From: Agromyces sp. 3263
Lineage (GTDB): Bacteria; Actinomycetota; Actinomycetes; Actinomycetales; Microbacteriaceae
Length of the DNA stretch: 64,000 bases
Reading direction: 5' to 3'
Assembly (NCBI RefSeq): GCF_031456545.1
Contig: NZ_JAVDUV010000001.1
Span: 1,736,001 to 1,800,000 of the forward strand
Position numbers and translations under genes: made by a program. Positions within the stretch are counted from its first letter, which is position 1. Every line of letters starts with the position of its first letter. Positions 42,353 to 51,074 of this stretch are shown here, piece by piece. The notes below the pieces were generated by a model, which was not told the origin of the DNA, did not search any database, and saw nothing but the letters and a program-made list of their open reading frames with translations.

Positions 42353-43153
42353 ATGCGACTCTCCCGACTCTCCCGCACGACGCTCGGCGTCGTGACGGGG
42401 CTGATCCTGCTCCTCGTCTACGTGCCGCTGCTCGTGGTGCTCGTGAATTCGTTCTCGACGTCGACCTCGCTGACCTGGCCGCCGCCCGGGTTCACGCTCG
42501 CGTGGTGGGGCCGCGCGTTCCAGAGCGCCGGGGCCATGGAGGCGGTGGCCACCAGCGTGCAGATCGCCGTGGTCGCGACGATCATCTCGCTCGTGCTCGG
42601 CACGCTCATCTCGATCGCGCTGCAGCGGTTCTCGTTCTTCGGCCGCGACGCGATCAGCCTGCTGATCATCCTGCCGATCGCGCTGCCCGGCATCATCACC
42701 GGTATCGCGCTGAACAACTTCTTCCGCACGATCATGGGAGTGCCGCTCTCGATCTGGACGGTCGTGATCGCCCACGCCACGTTCTGCATCGTCACCGTCT
42801 TCAACAACGTGATCGCGCGCCTGCGCCGACAGGGCACGAACCTCGAGGAGGCCTCGGCCGACCTCGGCGCCGGGGTGTGGACCACGTTCCGGCTGGTGAC
42901 GTTCCCGCAGCTGCGGTCGGCGCTGCTCGCGGGCGGCCTGCTCGCGTTCGCGCTCTCCTTCGACGAGATCATCGTCACGACGTTCACCGCGGGATCGGGC
43001 GTCACGACGTTGCCCATCTTCATCCTGAACAACATGTTCCGGCCGAACCAGGCGCCGGTCGTGTCGGTGATCGCCGTCGTGCTCGTGGTCGTGTCGATCA
43101 TCCCGATCTACATCGCGCAGCGGCTGTCGGGGTCGGAGCAGCAGCGACGGTAG
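42353..43153 (+). CDS. ABC transporter permease (PotC-type)
   Basis: The 266-residue permease has about six hydrophobic helices and the EAA loop NLEEASADLGAGVWTTFRLV. It has the PotC/PotI features VPLLVVLVNSFSTS near the N-terminus and SFDEIIVTTFTAG near the C-terminus. It completes the importer of the ATPase-lipoprotein-permease-permease operon. The operon appears to end here; the following 213 nt contain no gene. Confidence 0.92.
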   Translation: MRLSRLSRTTLGVVTGLILLLVYVPLLVVLVNSFSTSTSLTWPPPGFTLAWWGRAFQSAGAMEAVATSVQIAVVATIISLVLGTLISIALQRFSFFGRDAISLLIILPIALPGIITGIALNNFFRTIMGVPLSIWTVVIAHATFCIVTVFNNVIARLRRQGTNLEEASADLGAGVWTTFRLVTFPQLRSALLAGGLLAFALSFDEIIVTTFTAGSGVTTLPIFILNNMFRPNQAPVVSVIAVVLVVVSIIPIYIAQRLSGSEQQRR

Positions 43154-43366
43154 ATCGAGCCGAGCGGATGCCGCGAGGCAGTGTCGGGCGTCGGCGGGCC
43201 ACGCGCGCTGCTGCTCATGTGAGCGCGGATGTCGCGGCATCCTGCACATGTGGGCGGTTCACCGACTCTTCACGCGCTCGGGCCTTCCCCGGCGTCGGAA
43301 CGCTCCCGTAGTCTGACCCCGTTCGGGGGCCGGGAGGGCTCCGTTTCCGTGAGGCAGGGAGTTCCC

Positions 43367-46300
43367 ATGATCCACTCCGTCCGACGCGTCGCCGTCACCG
43401 TCGCCGCAGCATCGTTGCTGGCGGTCGGGGTGTCCGCGACTCCAGCGCTCGCGGCGGAACCCGCGACCGACCTGCTCATCAGCGAGGTCGTCGAGGGCAG
43501 CTCCAACAACAAGGCGTTCGAGATCGCGAACCCGACGGATGCCGCGATCGACCTCTCGACCTACTCGGTGGCCATGTACTTCAACGGCAGCGCCACGTCG
43601 ACGCTCTCGGTGCCGCTCACGGGCACCGTGGCAGCAGGCGACGTGCACGTCGTCGTCAATGCGCTGGCGGGCGCGCCGCTGCTCGCGTTCTCCGACCAGA
43701 CCGTCTCCGGCAACTGGTTCAACGGCGACGACGCCCTCGTGCTCCGCCACGGCGACGCGGTCGTCGACTCGTTCGGCCAGGTCGGGTCCGACCCGGGCAG
43801 CGAGTGGGGCTCCGGCCAGGCCTCCACCCAGGACAACACGTTGCGCCGCCTCGCCTCCGTGTGCGTCGGCGACACGAACACGACCGACGCGTTCGACCCC
43901 GCCACGCAGTGGGCCGGATTCCCCGTCGACACCTTCGACGGACTCGGATCGCACACGACCGACTGCGGCGACGTGGAGCCCGCGGCCCCGGTCATCAACG
44001 AGTTCTCGGCGAGCACCGCCGGCGACGACGTCGAGTACGTCGAGCTCCTCGCCGAGCCCGGCACCGACCTCAGTGGTCTTCGGGTCCTCGAGATCGAGGG
44101 CGACTTTGCGGCCGGCGCGCCCACCGCACCCGGCACGGTCGACGAGGTCATCTCGTTCGGCGCACCCGACGCCGACGGGCGGGCGCTGGCCACGCTCCCG
44201 GCCAACGCACTCGAGAACGGCACCGTCTCGCTCCTGCTCGTGCAGGGCTTCGCCGGAGCGCTCGGCAACGACCTCGACGCGAACGACGACGGCACGCTCG
44301 AACTGCCCGACGGGGTCACCCTCGTCGACGCCGTCGCGGTCAACGACGGCGGCGCCGGCGACCGGACCTACGGTGGCGTCACCCTCGGGGTCGCCTACGA
44401 CGGGCTCGCCTTCGCGCCCGGCGGCGCCTCCCGCATCCCCGACGGCGCCGACACCGACACGTCGGCCGACTGGGTGCGCAACGACTTCGACAAGGCGGGC
44501 ATCCCGGGCAACACCGGCACCCTCATCGAGGGCGAGGCGCTCAACACGCCGGGTGCGGCGAACTCGACCGGCAACGACCCCGAGCCCCCCGGCGGTGCCA
44601 ACTGCGAGGCGCCGACCGTGGCGATCGGATCGGTGCAGGGCGCCACGGATGTCTCTCCCGTGGTCGGCTCGACTGTCGAGCTCGAGGGCACCGTCGTCGG
44701 CGACTTCCAGACCGGCGGATTCGACGGGTACTACCTGCAGGACGCCGGAGACGGCAACGCCGCGACCTCCGACGGCATCTTCGTCTTCGCCTCCGGGGGC
44801 CTCGACGTCGCCCTCGGCGACCAGGTGCACGTCGTGGGCAAGGTCAGCGAGTTCTTCGGCATGACCGAGGTCACGGCCACCGGCGCCGCGATCTGCGCCA
44901 CCGGCGGCGAGCTGCCCCCGGCCGCGCAGATCACGCTCCCCGCCGACCCCGCCGGCTACGAGGCCCTCGAGGGCATGCGGGTCACACTCCCGCAGTCGCT
45001 GAAGATCGAGGAGTACTTCGAGTTCGGGCGCTTCGGCACGGTCACGCTGGGCACCGAGCGCCACATGCAGCCGACCGCCGTCTACGACGCCGGTTCGCCC
45101 GAGGCGATCGCGCTCGCCGAGGCCAACGCCCGCGACACGATCACGCTCGACGACGGCCGCAGCCAGGAGAACCCCGACCCCGCGATCCACCCGAACGGTG
45201 AGGTCTTCACGCTCGCGAACACGTTCCGCGGTGGCGACCTCGTCGCCAATGCCACCGGCGTGCTCGACTACCGCTTCGACACGTGGGGCGTGCAGCCCAC
45301 CGAAGGCGCCGACTTCACGTCGGTGAACCCGCGCCCCGCGGTGCCCGAGGTCGGTGGCACCACCACGGTGGCCAGCTTCAACGTGCTCAACTACTTCACG
45401 ACGCTCAACGATCGCGGCGCCAACACCGCCGAGGAGTTCGAGCGGCAGGAGGCGAAGATCGTCAGCGCGATCTCGCAGCTCGACGCCGATGTCGTGGGGC
45501 TCATCGAGATCGAGAACAACGGCGGCACCGCCGTGAACACGCTCGTCGACGCCCTCAACGAGGTGATGGGCGCCGGCACCTACGACGCCATCGACACCGG
45601 CGTGGTGGGCACCGACGCGATCACGACGGCCTTCATCTACAAGCCCGCCGAGGTCGAGCCCGTGGGTCGCTTCGCGATCCTGGACACGAGCGTGGACCCC
45701 CGCTTCCTCGACGACTTCAACCGCCCGGCGCTCGCGCAGACGTACCGCGACCTCGAGACCGGCGGCGATGTGACCGTCGTCGTCAATCACCTGAAGTCGA
45801 AGGGCTCCGACTGCAATGCGGTCGGCGACCCCACCGACCCCATCGGGCAGGGCAACTGCAACGGCGTCCGCACGGCGGCGGCTGAAGCCCTCGTCGACTG
45901 GCTGGCCACGGGACCGACCGGCGCCGAGCCGGGCCGCGACCTGATCATCGGCGACCTGAACTCGTACGACAAGGAGGACCCGATCCAGGTCATCACCGGT
46001 GCGGGCTACACCGACCTCACCCTGCGGGACCAGGGCGAGTTCGCCTACTCATACGTCTTCGACGGCCAGCTGGGCTACCTCGACTACGCGCTCGCCGGCA
46101 GCGGCATCGCCGATGAGGTCACGAAGGCCGAGCACTGGAACATCAACTCCGACGAGCCGAGCCTCATCGACTACGACATGACGTTCAAGAAGCCGGCCCA
46201 GGACGCGCTGTTCGCGCCCGACCCCTTCCGGTCCAGCGACCACGACCCCGTGCTCATCGGCCTCGACCTGACGCCGCCCGACACGACCGCTCCCGAGCTC

Positions 46301-46576
46301 GTGCTCACGGCGACGCCCGACCGGATCTTCCCGCCCAACAACAAGTGGCGCACCGTCACGGTCGATGTCGAAGCGACGGATGACTCGGGCGGACCGGTCA
46401 CGGTCGAGCTGGTGGACGCGCAGGCCGCCGGCCACAAGGCCGAGGTCCGTGTCGTCTCCGACACCGAGTTCCAGGTCGTCGCTCGCATCGGCGCGGAGTA
46501 CACCTTCACCTATGAGGCCACCGACGCGAGCGGCAACACCGCCGCCCAGTCGGTCACGGTGCGAGTCGGTCCCTGA
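43367..46576 (+). CDS. Secreted ExeM/NucH-type extracellular nuclease with lamin-tail domains
   Basis: This 1069-residue protein has a Sec signal peptide (residues 1-29, cut after ALA). Next comes a lamin-tail-like domain (about 33-145, LLISEVVEGSSNNKAFEIAN), a second LTD-like region (about 207-365) and an OB-like YhcR-type domain (about 416-540, VVGDFQTGGFDGYYLQDA). The endonuclease/exonuclease/phosphatase domain (about 665-965) has FNVLNYF, GLIEIENNG, NHLKSKG, GDLNSYDKEDP and SSDHDPVL, with all expected catalytic residues. A C-terminal Ig-like domain starts near 974. No sorting signal is seen, so it is probably released. It degrades extracellular DNA for nutrients or biofilm release. ATG 43367 follows AGGCAGGGA. 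Confidence 0.93.
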   Translation: MIHSVRRVAVTVAAASLLAVGVSATPALAAEPATDLLISEVVEGSSNNKAFEIANPTDAAIDLSTYSVAMYFNGSATSTLSVPLTGTVAAGDVHVVVNALAGAPLLAFSDQTVSGNWFNGDDALVLRHGDAVVDSFGQVGSDPGSEWGSGQASTQDNTLRRLASVCVGDTNTTDAFDPATQWAGFPVDTFDGLGSHTTDCGDVEPAAPVINEFSASTAGDDVEYVELLAEPGTDLSGLRVLEIEGDFAAGAPTAPGTVDEVISFGAPDADGRALATLPANALENGTVSLLLVQGFAGALGNDLDANDDGTLELPDGVTLVDAVAVNDGGAGDRTYGGVTLGVAYDGLAFAPGGASRIPDGADTDTSADWVRNDFDKAGIPGNTGTLIEGEALNTPGAANSTGNDPEPPGGANCEAPTVAIGSVQGATDVSPVVGSTVELEGTVVGDFQTGGFDGYYLQDAGDGNAATSDGIFVFASGGLDVALGDQVHVVGKVSEFFGMTEVTATGAAICATGGELPPAAQITLPADPAGYEALEGMRVTLPQSLKIEEYFEFGRFGTVTLGTERHMQPTAVYDAGSPEAIALAEANARDTITLDDGRSQENPDPAIHPNGEVFTLANTFRGGDLVANATGVLDYRFDTWGVQPTEGADFTSVNPRPAVPEVGGTTTVASFNVLNYFTTLNDRGANTAEEFERQEAKIVSAISQLDADVVGLIEIENNGGTAVNTLVDALNEVMGAGTYDAIDTGVVGTDAITTAFIYKPAEVEPVGRFAILDTSVDPRFLDDFNRPALAQTYRDLETGGDVTVVVNHLKSKGSDCNAVGDPTDPIGQGNCNGVRTAAAEALVDWLATGPTGAEPGRDLIIGDLNSYDKEDPIQVITGAGYTDLTLRDQGEFAYSYVFDGQLGYLDYALAGSGIADEVTKAEHWNINSDEPSLIDYDMTFKKPAQDALFAPDPFRSSDHDPVLIGLDLTPPDTTAPELVLTATPDRIFPPNNKWRTVTVDVEATDDSGGPVTVELVDAQAAGHKAEVRVVSDTEFQVVARIGAEYTFTYEATDASGNTAAQSVTVRVGP

Positions 46577-46606
46577 GGTCCCCCGACGACTCGCCCACGA
46601 TGACGG

Positions 46607-46635
46607 ATGCCGCGCAGCCCCGGGCTGCGCGGCAT
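46607..46635. terminator. Hairpin between the convergent nuclease and SBP/VWA genes
   Basis: ATGCCGCGCAGC (46607-46618) pairs with GCTGCGCGGCAT (46624-46635). It can serve both convergent genes. Confidence 0.8.
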
Positions 46636-46705
46636 TCGCCGTTCTCACGGACTTCGCCGCACCACGTGGCGCTCCATGGGCGGCGCCGGCTGAAGCGGTC
46701 GGCTC

Positions 46706-48625
46706 TCAGAAGCTCGTGACGAGGTCGCCCAGGACGTCCCCGACCTTGGTCGGGTCGGTGGCGTCGTAGTAGTGGGCGCCGGTCGCGCTGGAGATCGACT
46801 GCAGCGTCGCGACGTCGGCGTCGGCGCCATAGGCGAGCGTGAAGACGAGCACCGGGTTGTGGTCGTGGTGGCCCTTGAGGCCTCCGAGCATCTGGTCGGC
46901 GGAGATCGTCGGATACAGGGTCTCGTTCTTCCCGTCGCTCAGCAGCACGATGGCGTTGATGCGATCGGCGTGCCAGTCTTCCGAACGCTCATGCACGAAG
47001 GTGTCGACGGCCGAGTAGAGCGGCGTGAACTCGATGGGCTTCAGGGCTCCAAGGCCCTTCAGGAATCCTGCTCGCCCGGTGCCGATGTCGGCCACGGGAC
47101 TGACGAGTCCGGGAGTGATGGCGCCGTCGTCCCCGGCCGAGAACGCGGCGAGGCCGACGTTGTCGCCGGGCGTGAAGTGACCGAGCGCCTGCGTGATCGC
47201 GTCCTTGGCGGCGGCCAGCTTCGTCTTCCCGCCGGTGATCGGCTCTTCCATGGATCCCGAGACGTCGACGAGGAACAGCACCTCGGCGCGCTTGCGCACG
47301 TCGGGGAAGGCCTCGTGGGACGCGCGGATGATCCGCGTGCTCGGGAAGGGCAGCGCCCCGGTCTGGTCGGTCGCGAGCGTGCCGACCTCGGCGACGAGGG
47401 GGTCGAGCTCGCCGTTGAGGTCGCGGTATCCCGACTCGCGCACGATCTGCTGGCCCTGCTTGGTCGCGGTGTACCGCAGGAAGTCCCGGCCGGCCGCGGT
47501 CTCGGCATCGTCGACCCAGGTGCCGGTCATCACCACGGCCGGATTGTCGGCCTCGTAGAAGCCGTCGCTCGGGTAGATCGGCACGAGTTGCTCCTCGGGC
47601 GGATCGCTCTGCACGCGCGTGACGCCGTCGCGGCTCGTGATGCCGCGGTTGTAGTCCCAGACCGACTTCTCGTCGACGATCACCGCCGAGAGGAAGTCGG
47701 CGACCGATCCGGCATCCTCGGACTGGCGGGCGTGCCAGAGGAAGTGCTCGGGGGTCGCCATGTAGTGGCTCGTCGAGAGCTCATGCCGGCGCACCTCGTC
47801 GGTGATGTCGGGGTCCTCGATCTGGTCGGCGGTCAGGTCCGCGAGCGAGCCCGCGGCCGAGCCGTAGGAGGCGAGGAGCGCCGCCTCGCCGGAGCTGGCG
47901 ATGAGCGGGCTGGTCTTGCCGAGCTTGAACGTGCCCCACTCGGGGTGGCCGAGATCGCTCCAGGCGTTCTCATCCTCGGACGCCGCGAAGACGTCGTCCC
48001 AGGTGGGGGCCTCCGCATCCCAGCCGATCGCCGTCGCGAGCCCCTGCGGCATCGCGAGGACGATGTCGGATGACCCGACGCTCGCGCTCTCGGCGGGGAC
48101 GCTGGCTCCTCCGCCGGTGTTGCGGGCGAGCCCGATCCACGAGCTGGCGTCGGGGATCCACACCGTCGGACGCTGGTCCTCGGGAATGCTCTGGAAGTTG
48201 GCTGCAGCGTCCTCGGCGGCCAGTCCGGACTTGTCCTTCGTCGCGACGACGGTCACGCACGTGCCATCGACGTCGCGAGGCTGCCCGTTGTAACCGTCGA
48301 CGAGACGCGCGACCATCTCGGAGTTCTCGAGCGAGGAGAGCACCGTCACGGTCGTGCACGGCGCGGCGCCGGGCGCCGCAGCCGGCTCGTCATCTGCGAA
48401 CACCACCGGCTCGGCTCCGATGGGCGTTTCGGTGGCTGCGCCCGCCTCATCGGGCTGGCCTTGGCCGTTGAGCAGCACTGCCGTTGCGGTGCCGCCTGCG
48501 GCGAGCACCAGGACGAGCGCGCCTGCGACGACGATCCACCGCCTGCGTGAACGGCGGCGGCGTTGCTCGCGCTCTCGGCGCTGCGCGCGGCGCGGCTCGG
48601 GGGCCCCGGCACTCACGCGGTCCAT
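46706..48625 (-). CDS. Membrane-anchored substrate-binding / von Willebrand A domain protein
   Basis: The 639-residue protein has a strongly basic N-terminus and one transmembrane helix (about 30-52). An extracytoplasmic periplasmic-binding-like domain (about 85-430: TTVTVLSSLENSEMVARLVD, VWIPDASSWIGLA, GFYEADNPAVVMTGTW) is followed by a VWA domain (about 447-639). The MIDAS motif DVSGS (454-458) is intact, with later T and D positions in FTPLYSAVD and LLSDGKNE. VWA domains mediate metal-dependent protein contacts. Function is unknown; cell-surface binding or sensing is likely. ATG 48625 has no clear ribosome site. Confidence 0.88.
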   Translation of the reverse strand: MDRVSAGAPEPRRAQRREREQRRRRSRRRWIVVAGALVLVLAAGGTATAVLLNGQGQPDEAGAATETPIGAEPVVFADDEPAAAPGAAPCTTVTVLSSLENSEMVARLVDGYNGQPRDVDGTCVTVVATKDKSGLAAEDAAANFQSIPEDQRPTVWIPDASSWIGLARNTGGGASVPAESASVGSSDIVLAMPQGLATAIGWDAEAPTWDDVFAASEDENAWSDLGHPEWGTFKLGKTSPLIASSGEAALLASYGSAAGSLADLTADQIEDPDITDEVRRHELSTSHYMATPEHFLWHARQSEDAGSVADFLSAVIVDEKSVWDYNRGITSRDGVTRVQSDPPEEQLVPIYPSDGFYEADNPAVVMTGTWVDDAETAAGRDFLRYTATKQGQQIVRESGYRDLNGELDPLVAEVGTLATDQTGALPFPSTRIIRASHEAFPDVRKRAEVLFLVDVSGSMEEPITGGKTKLAAAKDAITQALGHFTPGDNVGLAAFSAGDDGAITPGLVSPVADIGTGRAGFLKGLGALKPIEFTPLYSAVDTFVHERSEDWHADRINAIVLLSDGKNETLYPTISADQMLGGLKGHHDHNPVLVFTLAYGADADVATLQSISSATGAHYYDATDPTKVGDVLGDLVTSF

Positions 48626-48792
48626 CCGATCTCGGGATGGCGATCGTGCGCGGGATCACCGATCACCGTACGAGGGGATCCGACTGCAAGCGGCGATCCG
48701 GTTGCGCGACGAACGGCAGCGGTGGGCAAGGTTTGTCCTCGGGTGGGGGGAAGGGACGAAACTGAGCATATATCGGGCACCTGAGCGAGCCC

Positions 48793-49347
48793 TCAGGACG
48801 TGGAGTTGACCATGCCGATGATCACGGCGGTCCACCAGGCGACCTGCGAGACGACCGCGCTCCCGATGAATCGCACGCGAGCCCGCTTGGGAAGCGCCGC
48901 GAAGCGCATCTTCCGCGGGAAGCGGGCGAAGTACATCGTCCACCGGGTCAGGGCGACGCCGTTCAGCGAGAGCACGAGCACGGCGGCCAGCTTGACGAGC
49001 GTCGCCGGCGACGAGAGGTCGGGATGGAGGAGTGCACCGCTCGCGAGGAGGCCGATCAGTCCTGCCCAGATCGGCAGCTTCAATGTGAGGTCGACTTGGC
49101 GCAGGTCGCGTACCGATCGCCACTCCGTGATCCACAGCACGCCGTACCACTCCACCATCAGCACTGCGCCGAACCCGACGATGAGGGAGGCGAGGTGCAC
49201 GAAGAGCGCGACCGCGTGCAACCACGGCGGGGCCACGATGAGCTGGCTGACCCAGATCGACGCCGCCCATCCCGCTGCGATCGCGACGTAGGCCACCGCT
49301 CGCCGGCGTCGCCGGTGGCGCTGCTTGGCCTTGAGGGTCGTCGTCAC
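48793..49347 (-). CDS. Hypothetical multi-pass membrane protein
   Basis: The 184-residue protein has a very basic N-terminus (KAKQRHRRRRR) and about five hydrophobic helices: near 17-37, 42-68, 85-105, 112-130 and 160-182. A short motif MYFARFPRKMRFAALPKR forms a basic cytoplasmic loop. I recognise no named family. GTG 49347 is the only reasonable start; GAGAGG lies upstream at wide spacing. It lies on the same strand as the SBP/VWA gene, 167 nt apart, so a joint transcript is possible. It is divergent from the deaminase gene. Confidence 0.75.
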   Translation of the reverse strand: MTTTLKAKQRHRRRRRAVAYVAIAAGWAASIWVSQLIVAPPWLHAVALFVHLASLIVGFGAVLMVEWYGVLWITEWRSVRDLRQVDLTLKLPIWAGLIGLLASGALLHPDLSSPATLVKLAAVLVLSLNGVALTRWTMYFARFPRKMRFAALPKRARVRFIGSAVVSQVAWWTAVIIGMVNSTS

Positions 49348-49453
49348 GGATCCAGCGCCGGCCTCTCGCTCGTCCTGCGTACGCGCTCGCGTAGTGCGTC
49401 CGACGTCAGATTACCGAACGCGCCGGGGACCCAGGCACGGCAGAATGGGGCGC

Positions 49454-50059
49454 ATGGACGCACCGCACGCCTCCACCTTCACCGCATCGCTGCCCCCGTG
49501 GCTCGTCGAGGAGCTGCCCGGGCTCGCCGCGGCGCCGCCCATGAGCACGCCCGAGCAGCGGGTGCAGCTCGCCAATCGGCTCGCAGATCGCAACTGGCGG
49601 GCCGGCAACGGCGGTCCGTTCGCCGCGCTCGTCGTCGACGCGGCATCCGGTGCCCTCATCTCGGTCGGCGTGAACGTGGTGCTCCAGGAGAACCTGAGCG
49701 GGGTGCACGCCGAGATGATGGCGCTGAGCCTTGCGCAGCGTCGACTGGGCCGGTGGGATCTCGGCGCCGACGGCGAGGAACTCGAGCTCGTCGTCAACTG
49801 GCGACCGTGCGTGATGTGCTACGGCGCCACCATGTGGGCCGGCGTGCGGTCGCTCGTCGTCGCGGGCGAGGGGGCCGAGGTCGAACAGCTCACCGGGTTC
49901 GATGAGGGGCCGATGCCCGGGGACTGGTCGGGGGAGTTCGAGCGACGGGGCATCCGCGTGTCCGTCGGAGTGGGTCACGACGACGCGCTCGAGGTGTTCC
50001 GTGCCTTCGGCGCGTCGGACGCGGTCGTCTACAACGCGCGCGGGGCGACCGGCTCGTAG
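49454..50059 (+). CDS. Nucleoside (cytidine/deoxycytidylate-type) deaminase
   Basis: The 201-residue protein has the deaminase zinc site split as VHAEMMALSLAQ (His ligand and catalytic Glu) and PCVMCYGATMWAG (two Cys ligands). This places it with the CDA/TadA/guanine deaminase-like group. The substrate is unknown. ATG 49454 has CAGAAT 7 nt upstream, which may be a -10 box of a leaderless gene; ATG 49445 is an alternative. It is monocistronic with a terminator at 50086. Confidence 0.88.
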   Translation: MDAPHASTFTASLPPWLVEELPGLAAAPPMSTPEQRVQLANRLADRNWRAGNGGPFAALVVDAASGALISVGVNVVLQENLSGVHAEMMALSLAQRRLGRWDLGADGEELELVVNWRPCVMCYGATMWAGVRSLVVAGEGAEVEQLTGFDEGPMPGDWSGEFERRGIRVSVGVGHDDALEVFRAFGASDAVVYNARGATGS

Positions 50060-50085
50060 CGTTCGTCCGCCTTGGACACGACGAA

Positions 50086-50113
50086 GCCGGGAGCACTGGT
50101 GCGTGCTCCCGGC
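50086..50113 (+). terminator. Hairpin terminator after the deaminase gene
   Basis: GCCGGGAGCAC (50086-50096) pairs perfectly with 50103-50113 around loop TGGTGC. It may also serve the convergent MarR-type gene. Confidence 0.8.
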
Positions 50114-50168
50114 TCCCATGCCTTGGTCCGGCTCATCAGCCGGGCGGCGGTGTGCAGGCCGACGAGGT

Positions 50169-50978
50169 TCAGGCCTCGGGGTTCGGCCGGTCGTGATGAC
50201 GTCGGCCGTGTCCCTTGTGACGACGGTCCTCGTGCACGTGCACGTGGACGTGGACGTCCTGCACACTCGGCTGCGGGCCGAATCCCGGACGCGGGCCGAA
50301 TCCGGGGCCGGGGCCGAAGCCCGGTCGCGGGCCGACGTCGGCACCGTGGCGGTGTCCTTCGTGGCCGAATCCGCCGTCGTGGCCGTGGCCCTCGTGGTGG
50401 CCGTAGCCGTGGCCGCCGTGGCTGCGTCCGTGCCATCCGCCGAAGCCGTGGCGCCGCCAGCCTCGCCCGCCGCGACCTCCGCGGGGGAGCTGCTGCGAGT
50501 CGTCCCAGCCGAGTTCTCGGGCGACGGCCTCGAGCGTGCGAAGCGTCGCCGCGAAGTCATCCGCGGGAACCGCTCCGGCGATGCGCTCGCGAAGCGTGCG
50601 CACCTGCTCCTCGAGGCGGTCGCGGGCCTCGCGGCCGGCGTCGGTGACCTCGGGCGGGGCGCCGTCGATCCAGCCGCGTTCGGCCAGGCGGTGGAGCGCA
50701 TGCGGCTTGGCGCGGAGCCGCTCGGCGAGCCGCTCGTCGCGGACCTCGCCGGCGAGCAGGTTGAGCACGCGCCAGTCACGGCGGGTGATGCCGTCGGCGG
50801 CGAACAGTTCCTCCATCTCCTCGGAGATGCGGCGGTCGACGACCTTCAGCCAGAAGCCGAAGGGCCGGCCGGTGGGCGCGGATGCCTCGCGGTCGACTGC
50901 CTCGTCGGCGGATGCCTCACGCGGCTGGTCCTCCGCGGGGCCGTCGGGCTGATCGGGGTTGAGGTGATCGGTGGTCAT
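50169..50978 (-). CDS. MarR-type regulator with Gly/His-rich C-terminal tail
   Basis: The 269-residue protein has a MarR-like winged helix (about residues 35-150: FGFWLKVVDRRISEEMEELF, DGITRRDWRVLNLLAGEV, LHRLAERGWID, GREARDRLEEQVRTL). It is followed by a tail of about 100 residues made of Gly, His, Arg and Phe, with GGRGGRGW, repeated HGH-type units, a GPRPGFGP-type repeat and VHVHVHVHE. The tail could bind metal ions or be disordered. ATG 50978 follows GAAAGGAA. It is divergent from a second MarR gene that has its own glycine-rich segment, with an operator-like region between them. Target genes are unknown. Confidence 0.85.
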   Translation of the reverse strand: MTTDHLNPDQPDGPAEDQPREASADEAVDREASAPTGRPFGFWLKVVDRRISEEMEELFAADGITRRDWRVLNLLAGEVRDERLAERLRAKPHALHRLAERGWIDGAPPEVTDAGREARDRLEEQVRTLRERIAGAVPADDFAATLRTLEAVARELGWDDSQQLPRGGRGGRGWRRHGFGGWHGRSHGGHGYGHHEGHGHDGGFGHEGHRHGADVGPRPGFGPGPGFGPRPGFGPQPSVQDVHVHVHVHEDRRHKGHGRRHHDRPNPEA

Positions 50979-51040
50979 GGTGTTCCTTTCCTCGGTGCGT
51001 CCGTTCGGACGCCCGGCGCGCGATGCGCGATTCGTGTTGC

Positions 51041-51074
51041 ATGTCAATGGACATGTATATGTATAATGACATGT
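51041..51074. promoter_or_regulatory. Divergent promoter/operator region of the MarR pair
   Basis: ATGTC-AATG-GACAT (51041-51054) is an inverted repeat. ACATGT occurs at 51051-51056 and again at 51069-51074, 18 bp apart. TATAAT (51062-51067) is a perfect -10 box ending 7 nt before ATG 51075, and TTGACA (51047-51042, minus strand) is a perfect -35 hexamer for the other gene. The operators overlap both promoters. Confidence 0.65.
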
